A stretch of 64,000 nucleotides of DNA from Gilliamella apicola (GCF_000599985.1 NZ_CP007445.1:2604001-2668000); one strand, 5' to 3'; counted from the stretch's first letter, positions 52,764 to 60,926 are shown. Made by a program: numbers and translations. Notes: a model not told the origin generated them from the sequence alone.

Positions 52764-52806
52764 TTTTATACTGAAACATACCCATTTCCTCAAACTTTTT
52801 GACAAA
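52764..52806 (-). repeat. 43-bp dispersed promoter-like element, copy 3
   Basis: Matches copy 1 at about 37 of 43 positions. TTGAGG, 17 bp, TATAAA on the minus strand, directly upstream of the solo CRISPR leader, so it probably drives that unit. Inverted relative to copy 2 at 48236. Confidence 0.65.
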
Positions 52807-52900
52807 ATAACAATAATATTAAGGATTGTAATTTAGCTATATTGCTGACTCTAGCTGGTTAATCAATATACATTCTGATTTATTTAATTAAGTGTTCTCG

Positions 52901-52995
52901 TTAATCATTTCTCTTAAAGTTAAATGATTTTTCTTTAATCCATTTAATTATTTTACTGTGCTTGTTACTGTAATAACTTGTTTTATGCCAAATAT
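52901..52995 (-). pseudogene. Tail fragment, paralogue of the next gene
   Basis: Minus-strand translation gives IWHKTSYYSNKHSKIIKWIK and a few more residues to a TAA at 52901. This parallels the last 30 residues of the upstream gene (ILWYKISYNSKEHGNITKWI). Only the C-terminal piece remains, in frame, with no start. It records an old tandem duplication of that gene. Confidence 0.65.
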
Positions 52996-53006
52996 TCAAA
53001 TTCAAA

Positions 53007-54083
53007 CTAATCTAAATTAGAGATAAACGGTTTTCCTTTAATCCATTTAGTTATGTTACCGTGTTCTTTACTGTTATAACTTATTTTGTACCAAAGAATA
53101 TCGTATTGGTATTCATTCAAAATCTCATCTAAAATTGTGACAAAATCGTGTTTGACTAGGAAAATATCTGTTGCCGAGTTATCATCAGGTTGATTATAAA
53201 GTTGTGTTTTTTTATCATTCTGTATATAAGATTTGATGTTTCTTTTTATTGGCGAATCGTTTAATAATGCCGATAAAGCCTTTTTATCATAAAACTTGAT
53301 ATTTCCTTTTGAATCGACAATATCCAGACCAATAAAACGTTCTGGAATAAAAGGATTACCCATACGTTGATAAATTTCATCTTGTTGTTTAAATTGGTAT
53401 TCTTTTTCTTTGTTTGCTATAACAACCATATATTTATTCAACTTATAATCTTTTATCGATGAATAGCGACGGTAAAAACTGATATCATTGATTTTGCCGA
53501 TAAAAACATCAAAATTTTTGTATTTCAGACTCTTCTTATTCTCAGTAAAATCTGAAAAATCATATATTAATTCTAAATAAAACTCAGGAAGTAAATTGTC
53601 AAATCCCTCTTCAACTTCTCCAAAGCCATCTTGAACAATTTGCAAATCACCACAATAAGAATATTTAACTTTTATTCCAGTTGTTAATGTCTTATCCATG
53701 TATGAACATTCAACCATTACATTATTATCATCAATGATCATGGGAATATAAGCCTCAACATTTTTTGGTGATTTGAAAGTATAATGGAATACGGGTGTAT
53801 TTTTATCATCCCAGTTTGAAAACATGACACCAATCTTACCTGCCATTCCAATAACATTTTTAAGCGTTTTATTAAAATTTTTGCCGTGTATTTCTAATAT
53901 AGCGGGATATGGAAAAACTCTATCTTGATTTTCATCTTCACAAAAGTAAGATGTGAATTTATAAGGTTGATTGTTAATATCAAATTGATAATCTCTAACA
54001 GAGGTTTTATTGGTACAGGACTCTTCAGCGTGACAAACCATACTAATTGTCATCAATAACAGTAATAAGAACATTTTTTTCAT
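53007..54083 (-). CDS. Unrecognised secreted protein with SH3-like C-terminus
   Basis: A 358-residue exported protein. I start at the ATG at 54083 (MKKMFLLLLLMTISMVCHA, a clear signal peptide); the frame extends 5 codons. Two cysteines near the mature start and a third at the CSYMD block are visible. The last 65 residues (YNQPDDNSATDIFLVKHDF onward, ending TKWIKGKPFISNLD) resemble a bacterial SH3 domain, as found in envelope proteins that bind wall material. Function unknown. A truncated copy of its tail lies just downstream. Confidence 0.55.
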   Translation of the reverse strand: MKKMFLLLLLMTISMVCHAEESCTNKTSVRDYQFDINNQPYKFTSYFCEDENQDRVFPYPAILEIHGKNFNKTLKNVIGMAGKIGVMFSNWDDKNTPVFHYTFKSPKNVEAYIPMIIDDNNVMVECSYMDKTLTTGIKVKYSYCGDLQIVQDGFGEVEEGFDNLLPEFYLELIYDFSDFTENKKSLKYKNFDVFIGKINDISFYRRYSSIKDYKLNKYMVVIANKEKEYQFKQQDEIYQRMGNPFIPERFIGLDIVDSKGNIKFYDKKALSALLNDSPIKRNIKSYIQNDKKTQLYNQPDDNSATDIFLVKHDFVTILDEILNEYQYDILWYKISYNSKEHGNITKWIKGKPFISNLD

Positions 54084-54146
54084 ATCAGAACTTCTCAACT
54101 AGAATGATTATTTTTTCATTTTATCTTGTAACTATAAATATTTTAA

Positions 54147-54380
54147 CTATTTTTGTTGGACTAAATACAAAATATTGAGTATTGCAGTTTTTGCTTGATG
54201 ACTGTTTTTCCAACAAGTTGAGCCTGTTAATAATGCACCTTTGTTAAGAATTTCATCTAAAGAGGCGTTGCGTAATTTATCAAAAGAATCAAGTTTCATT
54301 TCTTCAAGTCTTTCAATAATTTTAGTGCCAACAAATTTTAGTTCTAATAATTGCTGGCGTTCGGTTTCTGAAAAAGCCAT
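54147..54380 (-). CDS. Small helix-hairpin-helix protein
   Basis: A 77-residue protein from the ATG at 54380 (AGGA upstream; two codons of extra frame). It has a helix-hairpin-helix type block FVGTKIIERLEEMKLDSFDK and a conserved end GSTCWKNSHQAKTAI, seen in small proteins annotated as helix-hairpin-helix or Cdd1-like. DNA binding is possible but unproven. It is followed upstream by the ClbS-like gene on the same strand (46-bp gap). Confidence 0.6.
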   Translation of the reverse strand: MAFSETERQQLLELKFVGTKIIERLEEMKLDSFDKLRNASLDEILNKGALLTGSTCWKNSHQAKTAILNILYLVQQK

Positions 54381-54426
54381 ATTCATCCTATTAGGTTATA
54401 TAGTTATATTTAATATTAAGTTACTT

Positions 54427-54942
54427 TTAAACTGGATTGTTGAGTTTTTTCCACTTTCTGATTTTCGACCTAAAGGATTTAAATGGCGCAACAGAATTGA
54501 TGTGAATAAAACGAGCGACTGTCCAAGATTCAGGATAAGGTTTAGTCCAATTACGAACATCTTTAATAAATAATGTGTTATCATTTAAAGACTCAATCCA
54601 ATTGTTCCAAATCGTAATTTGTTGGTTAAATGATTGGATTAATTCTGATAGAGGTAGATCTTGATACGTATCATAGAATGTTTGATATAAACTGCCTAAA
54701 CGATTCCATTTATACCCAGGTGCAGGTAGCTCGGGCGTTTTTCCTGCTAGTTCGTCATCATCCCAAGATTTAACTAATTTTAACCATCCTAACTGATAAG
54801 CAATCATTTGGGCGGGTGTACGATCAACACCGTCAATTAAAAGATCTTTTTCAGATTCTGATAAATCAGTGAATTCATTAATAAACAGCTTAGCGGTTTT
54901 ATTTATTTCATCCAATAACTGTTGTTTACTTGCATAAGCCAT
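54427..54942 (-). CDS. ClbS/DfsB family four-helix protein
   Basis: A 171-residue DinB-like helical protein. It has the family start YASKQQLLDEINKTA, the DRTPAQMIAYQLGWL block and PAPGYKWNRLGSLYQ, as in ClbS/DfsB (DUF1706). ClbS in E. coli protects against the genotoxin colibactin, but most relatives lie outside toxin clusters and their role is unknown. No colibactin genes are in the window, so I do not infer a protective role. Adjacent genes suggest a small accessory cluster. Confidence 0.75.
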   Translation of the reverse strand: MAYASKQQLLDEINKTAKLFINEFTDLSESEKDLLIDGVDRTPAQMIAYQLGWLKLVKSWDDDELAGKTPELPAPGYKWNRLGSLYQTFYDTYQDLPLSELIQSFNQQITIWNNWIESLNDNTLFIKDVRNWTKPYPESWTVARFIHINSVAPFKSFRSKIRKWKKLNNPV

Positions 54943-54955
54943 AAAAAAACTATCC

Positions 54956-55270
54956 TTATTTTTCTTTATTATTAAATTGTTTTAATTCTTCATCAATAAA
55001 ATAACGAACCAAATTAGCATATAACTCTTTGATCACATCACCATTTAGCCCTAACTCATTTGCCCAAAGCTTTCGTTGTTCAAGCATGCTGTCAAAACGG
55101 GCTTTTGCTTGTACATCATTAGCATTTTTCTTAAATTTACTAGCAGCTTTGACATATTCAAAACGAGTAGCAAATAGTTTTATAACAGTATGATCAATTT
55201 TATCGATCTCAGTACGAATATCATTCATATCGTAACATTGTTTAGGTGATCGGGTAGAGTTATATTCCAT
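54956..55270 (-). CDS. Chorismate mutase type II / PchB-like protein
   Basis: A 104-residue all-helical protein of the AroQ fold. The block DIRTEIDKIDHTVIKLFATRF, KAASKFKK and the region AKARFDSMLEQRKLWA fit isochorismate pyruvate lyase or chorismate mutase of the PchB group. The active-site Arg/Lys set looks largely present. It precedes the ClbS-like gene by 13 bp, hence an operon. No salicylate or siderophore genes are nearby, so substrate is uncertain. Confidence 0.7.
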   Translation of the reverse strand: MEYNSTRSPKQCYDMNDIRTEIDKIDHTVIKLFATRFEYVKAASKFKKNANDVQAKARFDSMLEQRKLWANELGLNGDVIKELYANLVRYFIDEELKQFNNKEK

Positions 55271-55855
55271 GACATTTAACCTTTAGATAGTTATTAATAT
55301 TGTAGCTATTGTGATGATATGTTATATCTTAAACTTCATTAATACAGTTTTCATTAATCCATAATCTTTATTTAAATTGATTTGAAGAAACAAACCTCAT
55401 TAATTTCATCACAATATGATTTTTGGCTTATTCAATACAAGATATCTTTACCAACAAATATAATACACCGTTACTTCAAATAAGTAACTCAATTATAAAC
55501 TTACTAACATTATTAGTTTTTGTGTTGAATAACATAATGTTAATAAAATTGACCTTTAAACCTTGTGTTTGTTAGGTTTTAAAGGATTTAAAAGTATGTT
55601 ACTGATTATTGAGCCAAGGGAAACTAAACAACGCAAGAAAAACACTTGTTAATAATATATTTTTATTTTTAACAAATCCAAACGTATACCTAAATCGAAA
55701 AGTGACTCTATAAAGTGATTAGATTTCAAACAATTATAATTTACTTGAAAGTCTCTTTAAAGGAGTTGTTTTTAAAATCAGATTTAAAATTTTGACAGTG
55801 TGAAAATTTGTTTAGACGATAGGTATCCAACTAGATAAATTTTAAATTTAAATAA
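55271..55855 (-). other. Intergenic region with a decayed copy of the tRNA-Ala 3-prime flank
   Basis: A 585-bp gap. At 55549-55620 the sequence parallels 57764-57880, the region following tRNA-Ala. Both show GAC-TTTAA, TTGT-TTTGTT-GGTTT, GATTTAAAAG-ATGTTA, and both end in GAGCCAAGGG, the last bases of the tRNA. GTTACTT/AAGTAAC at 55470-55488 is a small inverted repeat. No gene is visible. Confidence 0.55.
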
Positions 55856-56389
55856 CTATCCTACTTCACCAAAATACCAACGTTCAACAAAATATTCTTT
55901 ATCTTCCAAATCAAAATCATTTCTTAAAACACCTTTCTCACAAAAACCTTGAGGCAATATTAATTCCCATTCTTTTGATAAACTTCTGTTTAGAGTAGTA
56001 TCTAATTTTTCCGGTTCTCTATCCCAAGCTTCTGTCTGATACTTAAAATATTCTTCTGAAGTATAGATACAAATTTCACTAGTAAACATATCGGGCAAAC
56101 AAATAACGCAAGTAACTCTAAAATGTTTAAGATTTGATGGCTTTGCTTGATAAATCTGATAAGTAGCATTAATTAAATATTGAGCGCATTGAGCTTGAGT
56201 AATTTGATCCGTATACTTTCCCTGCACCAATCGAATATCAACAGGAATTTTTATATTCCAATATCGTTTATCTTCAGTGATTTGTTCAGGAAAATAGTCC
56301 AAGAAAGATTTAGACCAAGCCTCAAGTACTCTTAAACGACGTTTTTTCCCTCTCAGTTTCTTATTGGTCAAATAGAGTCTTCCTGTCAT
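55856..56389 (-). CDS. DUF3916-like protein
   Basis: A 177-residue soluble protein. It begins MTGRLYLTNKKLRGKKRRLR and has an acidic C-terminal half (DFDLEDKEYFVERWYFGEVG). The basic start followed by a WSKSFLDYFPEQ block resembles DUF3916 proteins, which occur near polymorphic toxin systems as possible immunity proteins. I am not sure of the family. It lies in the island next to tRNA-Ala with clustered operator-like repeats in its upstream region. Confidence 0.5.
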   Translation of the reverse strand: MTGRLYLTNKKLRGKKRRLRVLEAWSKSFLDYFPEQITEDKRYWNIKIPVDIRLVQGKYTDQITQAQCAQYLINATYQIYQAKPSNLKHFRVTCVICLPDMFTSEICIYTSEEYFKYQTEAWDREPEKLDTTLNRSLSKEWELILPQGFCEKGVLRNDFDLEDKEYFVERWYFGEVG

Positions 56390-56495
56390 ATATTTACCTG
56401 AATAAACTCATTTATTCAAAAGAACATAATATTATATATATATCATAAATCACAACTACTCCCATTAAAATAAAATTTTATAAAAAACTGTACAT

Positions 56496-56593
56496 ACTAT
56501 ACATGGTTTCTTATAAGCCTTATTATATAAGGACTTACGCTATGTATAGTCTTCATTTTAACTATACATAACTCTACTTTTTTACTATACATA
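56496..56593. promoter_or_regulatory. Four copies of ACTATACATA upstream of the DUF3916-like gene
   Basis: ACTATACAT(A) at 56496-56504 and, complete, at 56561-56570 and 56584-56593, plus its complement TATGTATAGT at 56541-56550. Four copies in about 100 bp, 107-204 bp upstream of the DUF3916-like start, look like an operator cluster for an unknown regulator. Confidence 0.5.
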
Positions 56594-56598
56594 AAAAC

Positions 56599-56657
56599 AA
56601 AAACCGCCAATTATGAAGTGACCCCATAAAGTTGGACACTTTTATTAAGCGGTTTTT
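56599..56657 (-). terminator. Terminator of the GrlR-like gene, interrupted by an IS-end-like sequence
   Basis: Outer stem AAAAACCGC/GCGGTTTTT followed on the minus strand by GTTTTT, 17 bp after the GrlR-like gene. Inside it lies AAGTGACCCCATAAAGTTGG plus ACACTT (56616-56641), which resembles the terminal inverted repeat of IS3/IS150-type elements. No transposase is present. It may be a scar of IS excision or of a solo end. Confidence 0.5.
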
Positions 56658-56673
56658 AAATAATTGATTTATA

Positions 56674-57000
56674 TTAAATCAAGTCAGACAAGAATTTTAA
56701 TTTAATTTTAATCATTAACTGTGGTTGATTAACAACATGACCCGTAGCGATTAAATCTGAACCTGATTCTGTAATATCTAAATCTAAATCTAAATCAAAT
56801 TCTTTAATACTACCAAAAACTGAGGTTTCATTAGTGTTATATTGAGTCACATGAAGGATTATTTTTGCCCCTTTAATTTCACCTTGATAATAACAAACAA
56901 AATCACCACCATTCACTTTGTTTTCTTGAATTGTAATAATTCCATTTCCCCAATCATACGTGTTGCTATCAAAATTTGCAGAATAAAGACCATTTTTCAT
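56674..57000 (-). CDS. GrlR family regulatory protein
   Basis: A 108-residue protein with the GrlR beta-barrel pattern: MKNGLYSANFDSNTYDWGNG, then the GGDFVCYYQGEIKG block and an amphipathic strand series to the end. GrlR in enteropathogens binds and blocks the activator GrlA; relatives occur widely without type III secretion. I use the ATG at 57000, preceded by AGG; the frame extends 21 codons. No GrlA-like gene is next to it. Confidence 0.65.
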   Translation of the reverse strand: MKNGLYSANFDSNTYDWGNGIITIQENKVNGGDFVCYYQGEIKGAKIILHVTQYNTNETSVFGSIKEFDLDLDLDITESGSDLIATGHVVNQPQLMIKIKLKFLSDLI

Positions 57001-57136
57001 ATTTATATTACCTGTTTTTATATACACAGGTGTTATTATATACAGTGAATAATATTTGATCAATGCTTTGTTAAAAAATTTTAACTTTTAGTTAATAACG
57101 AGCAATTAAAAAGTTATTTTTTTGTTAATTCGATTG

Positions 57137-57448
57137 CTATTTTTTCTTTTTATCGAAAGGATGTGTGATATCTTCTACCCAACTTATAGCAATTATATAT
57201 GCAAATAGAAAAAATAATGCTGACCCGATGATAAAATCATTTTCTACGTCACGGAAAAAATTTTTCCTAAAACAAATGCTGCCCTGTATTCCCATAAATA
57301 AATACGACCAGATTATCAGAATACGTCGAGTCCATCTTAAAGGTTTGTTATATTTATAATCCTTTTCTGTAAAACGAGAACGACGAAAATAATAGCAAGC
57401 ACACAAAGTAGCTATAGATAAAAAATAATAAATAAAAATAATAAGCAT
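57137..57448 (-). CDS. Small unrecognised membrane protein
   Basis: A 103-residue protein with three hydrophobic segments (about 1-21, 43-57, 72-89) and a charged end. It starts 2 bp after the stop of the next upstream small gene, so the two form an operon. No family recognised. The pairing of a small acidic soluble protein and a small membrane protein beside a tRNA gene is typical of accessory islands. Confidence 0.55.
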   Translation of the reverse strand: MLIIFIYYFLSIATLCACYYFRRSRFTEKDYKYNKPLRWTRRILIIWSYLFMGIQGSICFRKNFFRDVENDFIIGSALFFLFAYIIAISWVEDITHPFDKKKK

Positions 57449-57450
57449 TA

Positions 57451-57669
57451 TTAATTCTCTTCACTCTCAATTGTATATTGCTCACCGTCAGGAGTCGTAC
57501 AGAGGTAATACTCTCTAACTTCATCGTTGCCGTCACGAACGCTAACAAATTCACAACTAAGAACTAATTCACCTACATTTGTAATTGTCTCTGGCTCAGG
57601 GATAACTAACTCGGACTCATCAGTATTGTTATTATGAAAGAATAAGCTTTGGTAGAGTATTCTTGCCAT
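57451..57669 (-). CDS. Small unrecognised acidic protein
   Basis: A 72-residue acidic protein with a beta-rich central part (LVLSCEFVSVRDGNDEVREY) and an acidic end (TIESEEN). ATG at 57669. It is the first gene of the pair with the membrane protein. No family recognised, and reality as a gene rests on clean coupling and composition. Confidence 0.5.
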   Translation of the reverse strand: MARILYQSLFFHNNNTDESELVIPEPETITNVGELVLSCEFVSVRDGNDEVREYYLCTTPDGEQYTIESEEN

Positions 57670-57800
57670 AATGATTTTAGGTATACTGCGTTCATATCCC
57701 TAAGAATATACCTAAAAAATTTGATAGTAAATGCATCTTACTGGAGCTTAATGAATAAAAAATAGACTTTAAGCATTGTTTTTGTTGGGTTTGATGTGTT

Positions 57801-57827
57801 TTAAGTGATTTAAGTGATTTAAGTGAT
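57801..57827. repeat. 9-bp tandem repeat, three copies
   Basis: TTAAGTGAT three times in a row, followed by TTAAAAGAA. It lies in the 3-prime flank of tRNA-Ala and is missing from the decayed copy at 55.6 kb, so slippage expanded it in one copy. Confidence 0.85.
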
Positions 57828-57854
57828 TTAAAAGAATGTTATTGAATAGTGAAT

Positions 57855-57930
57855 TGGTGGAGCCAAGGGGGATCGAACCCCTGACCTCAACGCTGCCAGC
57901 GTTGCGCTCTCCCAGCTGAGCTATGGCCCC
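57855..57930 (-). tRNA. tRNA-Ala (GGC anticodon)
   Basis: A 76-nt cloverleaf beginning GGGGCCATAGCTCAGC, with anticodon arm CAACGCT-GGC-AGCGTTG, T arm AGGGGTTCGATCCCC and encoded CCA end. All arms pair. GGC reads GCC and, by wobble, other GCN alanine codons to a limited extent. It stands alone; its 3-prime end borders the small island at 55.6-57.7 kb. Confidence 0.97.
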
Positions 57931-58023
57931 AATAGAAAGGTTTAAACTGCGACTAATGATATGCAACTAAAGATTAAGTGTCAATCTATTTGATTTTATT
58001 TGTCTGATAAATAATCAAAAAAT

Positions 58024-58048
58024 TTCTGCCACAATAAGTGTGGCAGAA
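58024..58048 (-). terminator. Terminator of the yajC-secD-secF operon
   Basis: A 10-bp perfect stem TTCTGCCACA/TGTGGCAGAA with a 5-nt loop, followed on the minus strand by a T run (AATTTTTTG). It lies 10 bp after secF. Confidence 0.88.
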
Positions 58049-58058
58049 TATGGGCTTA

Positions 58059-59060
58059 TTAAGGTAATATTGAAGGTTGATCGGCGCCTTCTGCCTCTAC
58101 TTTTGGAGGCATAAAGTGTTCACGTTTAACACCTAATTTAAGTGACATATACGCAGCCACATAAATCGATGATACCGTACCAAGTACAATACCAACGCCT
58201 AATGTTTCTGAGAAGCCTTTCAACATAGATCCACCAAAAATATAAAGGATAATAACTACTGCAAGCGTTGTGCCTGATGTCATTAAGGTTCGATGCAATG
58301 TCTGTGTCAAAGAGATATTAATAACATCGTAAGGTGATGCTCGACGTATTTTTCTAAAGTTTTCACGAATTCGATCGAATACCACAATGGTATCGTTAAG
58401 TGAATAACCTATTATTGATAGCATCGCCGCAATAATTGTGAGATCTAATTCACGTTCAAACAGTGATAGATACCCAGCAGTTATTACAACATCATGCGCC
58501 AATGCAACTACCGCTCCAGTACCAAATCGCCATTCAAAACGAAATGCAATATAAATTAGGATACAAACTAATGCTGCACAAATTGCCAAAATACCATCTT
58601 GAGCAAGTTCAGCACCAACCGTTGGTCCAACAAATTCAATTCGTTTAATTTGTGCATCTTCATCAATTTCTTTATGTATTAAATTAGAAATTTTTGCACC
58701 TAATTCATTATCAATTACTGACGATGTACTACCATCCTCTTGCTTATCTGAAGGTAATCGAATGATAATATCTTTACTGCTACCATAGTATTGTACAACT
58801 GGTTCATGATAACCAGCATTACGCAAACTATTACGTAGATCATCAAGATTAACGTCTTTGGTCACAGTTATTTCAACAGTTGTACCACCTGTAAAATCTT
58901 GTCCAAGATTAAAACCTTTAACAAAGATAATAACAAATGATGCCACTACCAATAACATTGAGATTACAAAAGCAACAAAGCCAAATTTTAAAAAGTCGAG
59001 GACTCTGCGGCCATGATTCAATTCTCTTACATCATGATTTTCATTTTTATTAACAGTCAC
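58059..59060 (-). CDS. secF: SecF protein-export membrane protein
   Basis: Works with SecD to use the proton gradient in completing protein export through SecYEG. Six membrane segments, the short periplasmic P domain with GQDFTGGTTVEI, and the conserved YSLNDTIVVFDRIREN motif. Length 333 (E. coli 323). It follows secD with a 9-bp gap. Confidence 0.96.
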   Translation of the reverse strand: MTVNKNENHDVRELNHGRRVLDFLKFGFVAFVISMLLVVASFVIIFVKGFNLGQDFTGGTTVEITVTKDVNLDDLRNSLRNAGYHEPVVQYYGSSKDIIIRLPSDKQEDGSTSSVIDNELGAKISNLIHKEIDEDAQIKRIEFVGPTVGAELAQDGILAICAALVCILIYIAFRFEWRFGTGAVVALAHDVVITAGYLSLFERELDLTIIAAMLSIIGYSLNDTIVVFDRIRENFRKIRRASPYDVINISLTQTLHRTLMTSGTTLAVVIILYIFGGSMLKGFSETLGVGIVLGTVSSIYVAAYMSLKLGVKREHFMPPKVEAEGADQPSILP

Positions 59061-59069
59061 AATAAACCT

Positions 59070-60926
59070 CTAAATTGATAACTTATTAACACGGCGACCG
59101 CCATAAATAAGATTGGCCAATGCACGAGTACCTACAATCGATGTAAACATTGATGTTACGATACCTATACCCAATGTTATAGCAAAACCTTTGATTGATC
59201 CTGTGCCGACGGCATAAAGGATAACCGCAGTAATTAATGTCGTTAGGTTAGCATCAAATATACTACTCCAAGCGCCTGCATATCCTTCATTAATTGCATG
59301 TTGAACGCCACGACCATTACTGAGTTCTTCTTTTATTCGCTCATTAATCAGAACGTTGGCATCAACTGCCATACCAACCGTTAATACTATTCCAGCGATA
59401 CCAGGCATACTTAATGTTGCTCCAGGCAATAGAGACATGATTCCGACAATTAAAATAAGATTAGCGACTAATGCAAGGCTTGCAAATACACCGAACAAAC
59501 GATACATGACTAACATAAAGATAACAGAAACTAATAAGCCCCATACACAAGATTCTAAACCTTGAGTAATGTTCTCTTGTCCCATTGATGGTCCAACAGT
59601 ACGTTCTTCAATAATTTGGATTGGCGCAATCAATGCCCCTGCTCTTAATAGTAGAGATAAGTTTTTAGCTTCATCAACGCTGCTTATACCCGTTACTTGG
59701 AATCGTTCACTAAAAATACCTTGAATTGTCGCAACATTAATAACACGTTCTTGTTTTTCAAGAATCGGTTTATCATTTTCATCACGTTTGCCGGTATCTT
59801 TATATTCAACAAATAATGTAGCCATTGCTTTATGAATATTTTTTTGAGTGAAGTTTAACATCGCCTTACCACCTGAATTATCAAGTGTAATGGAAACTTC
59901 TGGTTGACCATATTCATTAACTCTAAATGAGGAGTCGGTAATATGATCTCCCGTTAAAACGATGCGTTTATAGAGTAAAACAGGACGTCCATTTTCCATA
60001 AATTTGATTTCAGATCCGTAAGGTACACGCATTTCACCTGTAAGCATGGCTGGTAAATTGGCGGTATTTTCTTCATTTACTTGTCTAAATTCAAGGGTAG
60101 CAGTTGCACCTAAAATACGTTTAGCTAATGCTGTATCTTGAATACCCGGTAATTCGACAACAATTCGATCTGCACCTTGACGTTGAACAATCGGTTCAGC
60201 TACACCTAATTGATTTACACGATTACGTAAGATGGTCGTATTTTGTTGGACTGCATCATTCTTAGCTTGTTGTAATCGTTGTTCACTAACGCTTAAGGTA
60301 ATACTGTTTTCAGTTTGAGAGATGAGTTTAAAATCTGGGATGCCATTGATCTTAGTGATGGCTTTGTTACGATCTTCGGTATTATCAAATTGCATGACAA
60401 TTTGTTGATTACCATCTTTATTAAGTGCTTTATATTTTAATTTGCTATTATTAAACTCAAATTTTAAATTTTCGATGGATTGTTCAGTAAGTTTACTTAA
60501 TGCTGTGGTCATATCTACTTCCATTAAGAAGTGAACACCACCTCGCAAATCTAAACCAAGTTTCATCGGCTCTGCACCTAATACAGTAAGCCATTTTGGT
60601 GTTGCTGGAGCCAAATTTAAAGCAACGATATAAGCGTCACCTAGCTCTTTCGAAATCAGCTCTTTAGCTTTTAGCTGAGTATCATTATCACCAACACGAA
60701 TTAAGATAGATTTATTTTCAAAAACAAAGGATTTGGTTTCAATGTGGTTATCCGCCAAAATTTTTCTGATTTTATCTTGTGTGGTAATATCAATTTCAGA
60801 AGTATTAGAACCAGAAATCTGTATAGCAGGATCTTCACCATAAATATTAGGAAGTGCATAAAGAAGGCCGACGCAAATCACGACGACCAACATAATGTAC
60901 TTCCACAAAGGATAGCGATTTAACAC
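59070..60926 (-). CDS. secD: SecD protein-export membrane protein
   Basis: Partner of SecF. One N-terminal membrane segment, a large periplasmic P1 domain (about 35-440, with LGLDLRGGVHFLMEVD), then five membrane segments with the TVGMAVDANVLINERIKEE motif. Length 618 (E. coli 615). Order yajC-secD-secF is conserved. Confidence 0.97.
   Translation of the reverse strand: MLNRYPLWKYIMLVVVICVGLLYALPNIYGEDPAIQISGSNTSEIDITTQDKIRKILADNHIETKSFVFENKSILIRVGDNDTQLKAKELISKELGDAYIVALNLAPATPKWLTVLGAEPMKLGLDLRGGVHFLMEVDMTTALSKLTEQSIENLKFEFNNSKLKYKALNKDGNQQIVMQFDNTEDRNKAITKINGIPDFKLISQTENSITLSVSEQRLQQAKNDAVQQNTTILRNRVNQLGVAEPIVQRQGADRIVVELPGIQDTALAKRILGATATLEFRQVNEENTANLPAMLTGEMRVPYGSEIKFMENGRPVLLYKRIVLTGDHITDSSFRVNEYGQPEVSITLDNSGGKAMLNFTQKNIHKAMATLFVEYKDTGKRDENDKPILEKQERVINVATIQGIFSERFQVTGISSVDEAKNLSLLLRAGALIAPIQIIEERTVGPSMGQENITQGLESCVWGLLVSVIFMLVMYRLFGVFASLALVANLILIVGIMSLLPGATLSMPGIAGIVLTVGMAVDANVLINERIKEELSNGRGVQHAINEGYAGAWSSIFDANLTTLITAVILYAVGTGSIKGFAITLGIGIVTSMFTSIVGTRALANLIYGGRRVNKLSI

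Larger units (their letters stand above)
52145..53006 (-). other. 862-bp intergenic region with solo CRISPR unit
   Basis: No gene. On the minus strand, in transcription order: a gene-tail remnant (52901-52995), the 43-bp element (52764-52806), a CRISPR leader (52699-52762), two degenerate repeats with one spacer (52609-52698) and a hairpin terminator (52561-52586). The remainder toward 52145 is AT-rich; an inverted repeat TTAACAAA/TTTTGTTAA near 52205-52225 is the only other structure. Confidence 0.6.

Noticed and set aside
54427..54942. Colibactin resistance role for the ClbS-like gene
   Set aside because: No colibactin biosynthesis genes in the window and the family is broad.
56491..56513. 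Possible target of the solo CRISPR spacer: ATACTATAC matches the first nine spacer bases
   Set aside because: The preceding bases are TAC, not a good I-E PAM, and no further pairing follows; chance in AT-rich DNA is likely.
57769..57966. A 65-codon minus-strand ORF across tRNA-Ala
   Set aside because: It reads straight through the tRNA gene and has no other support.
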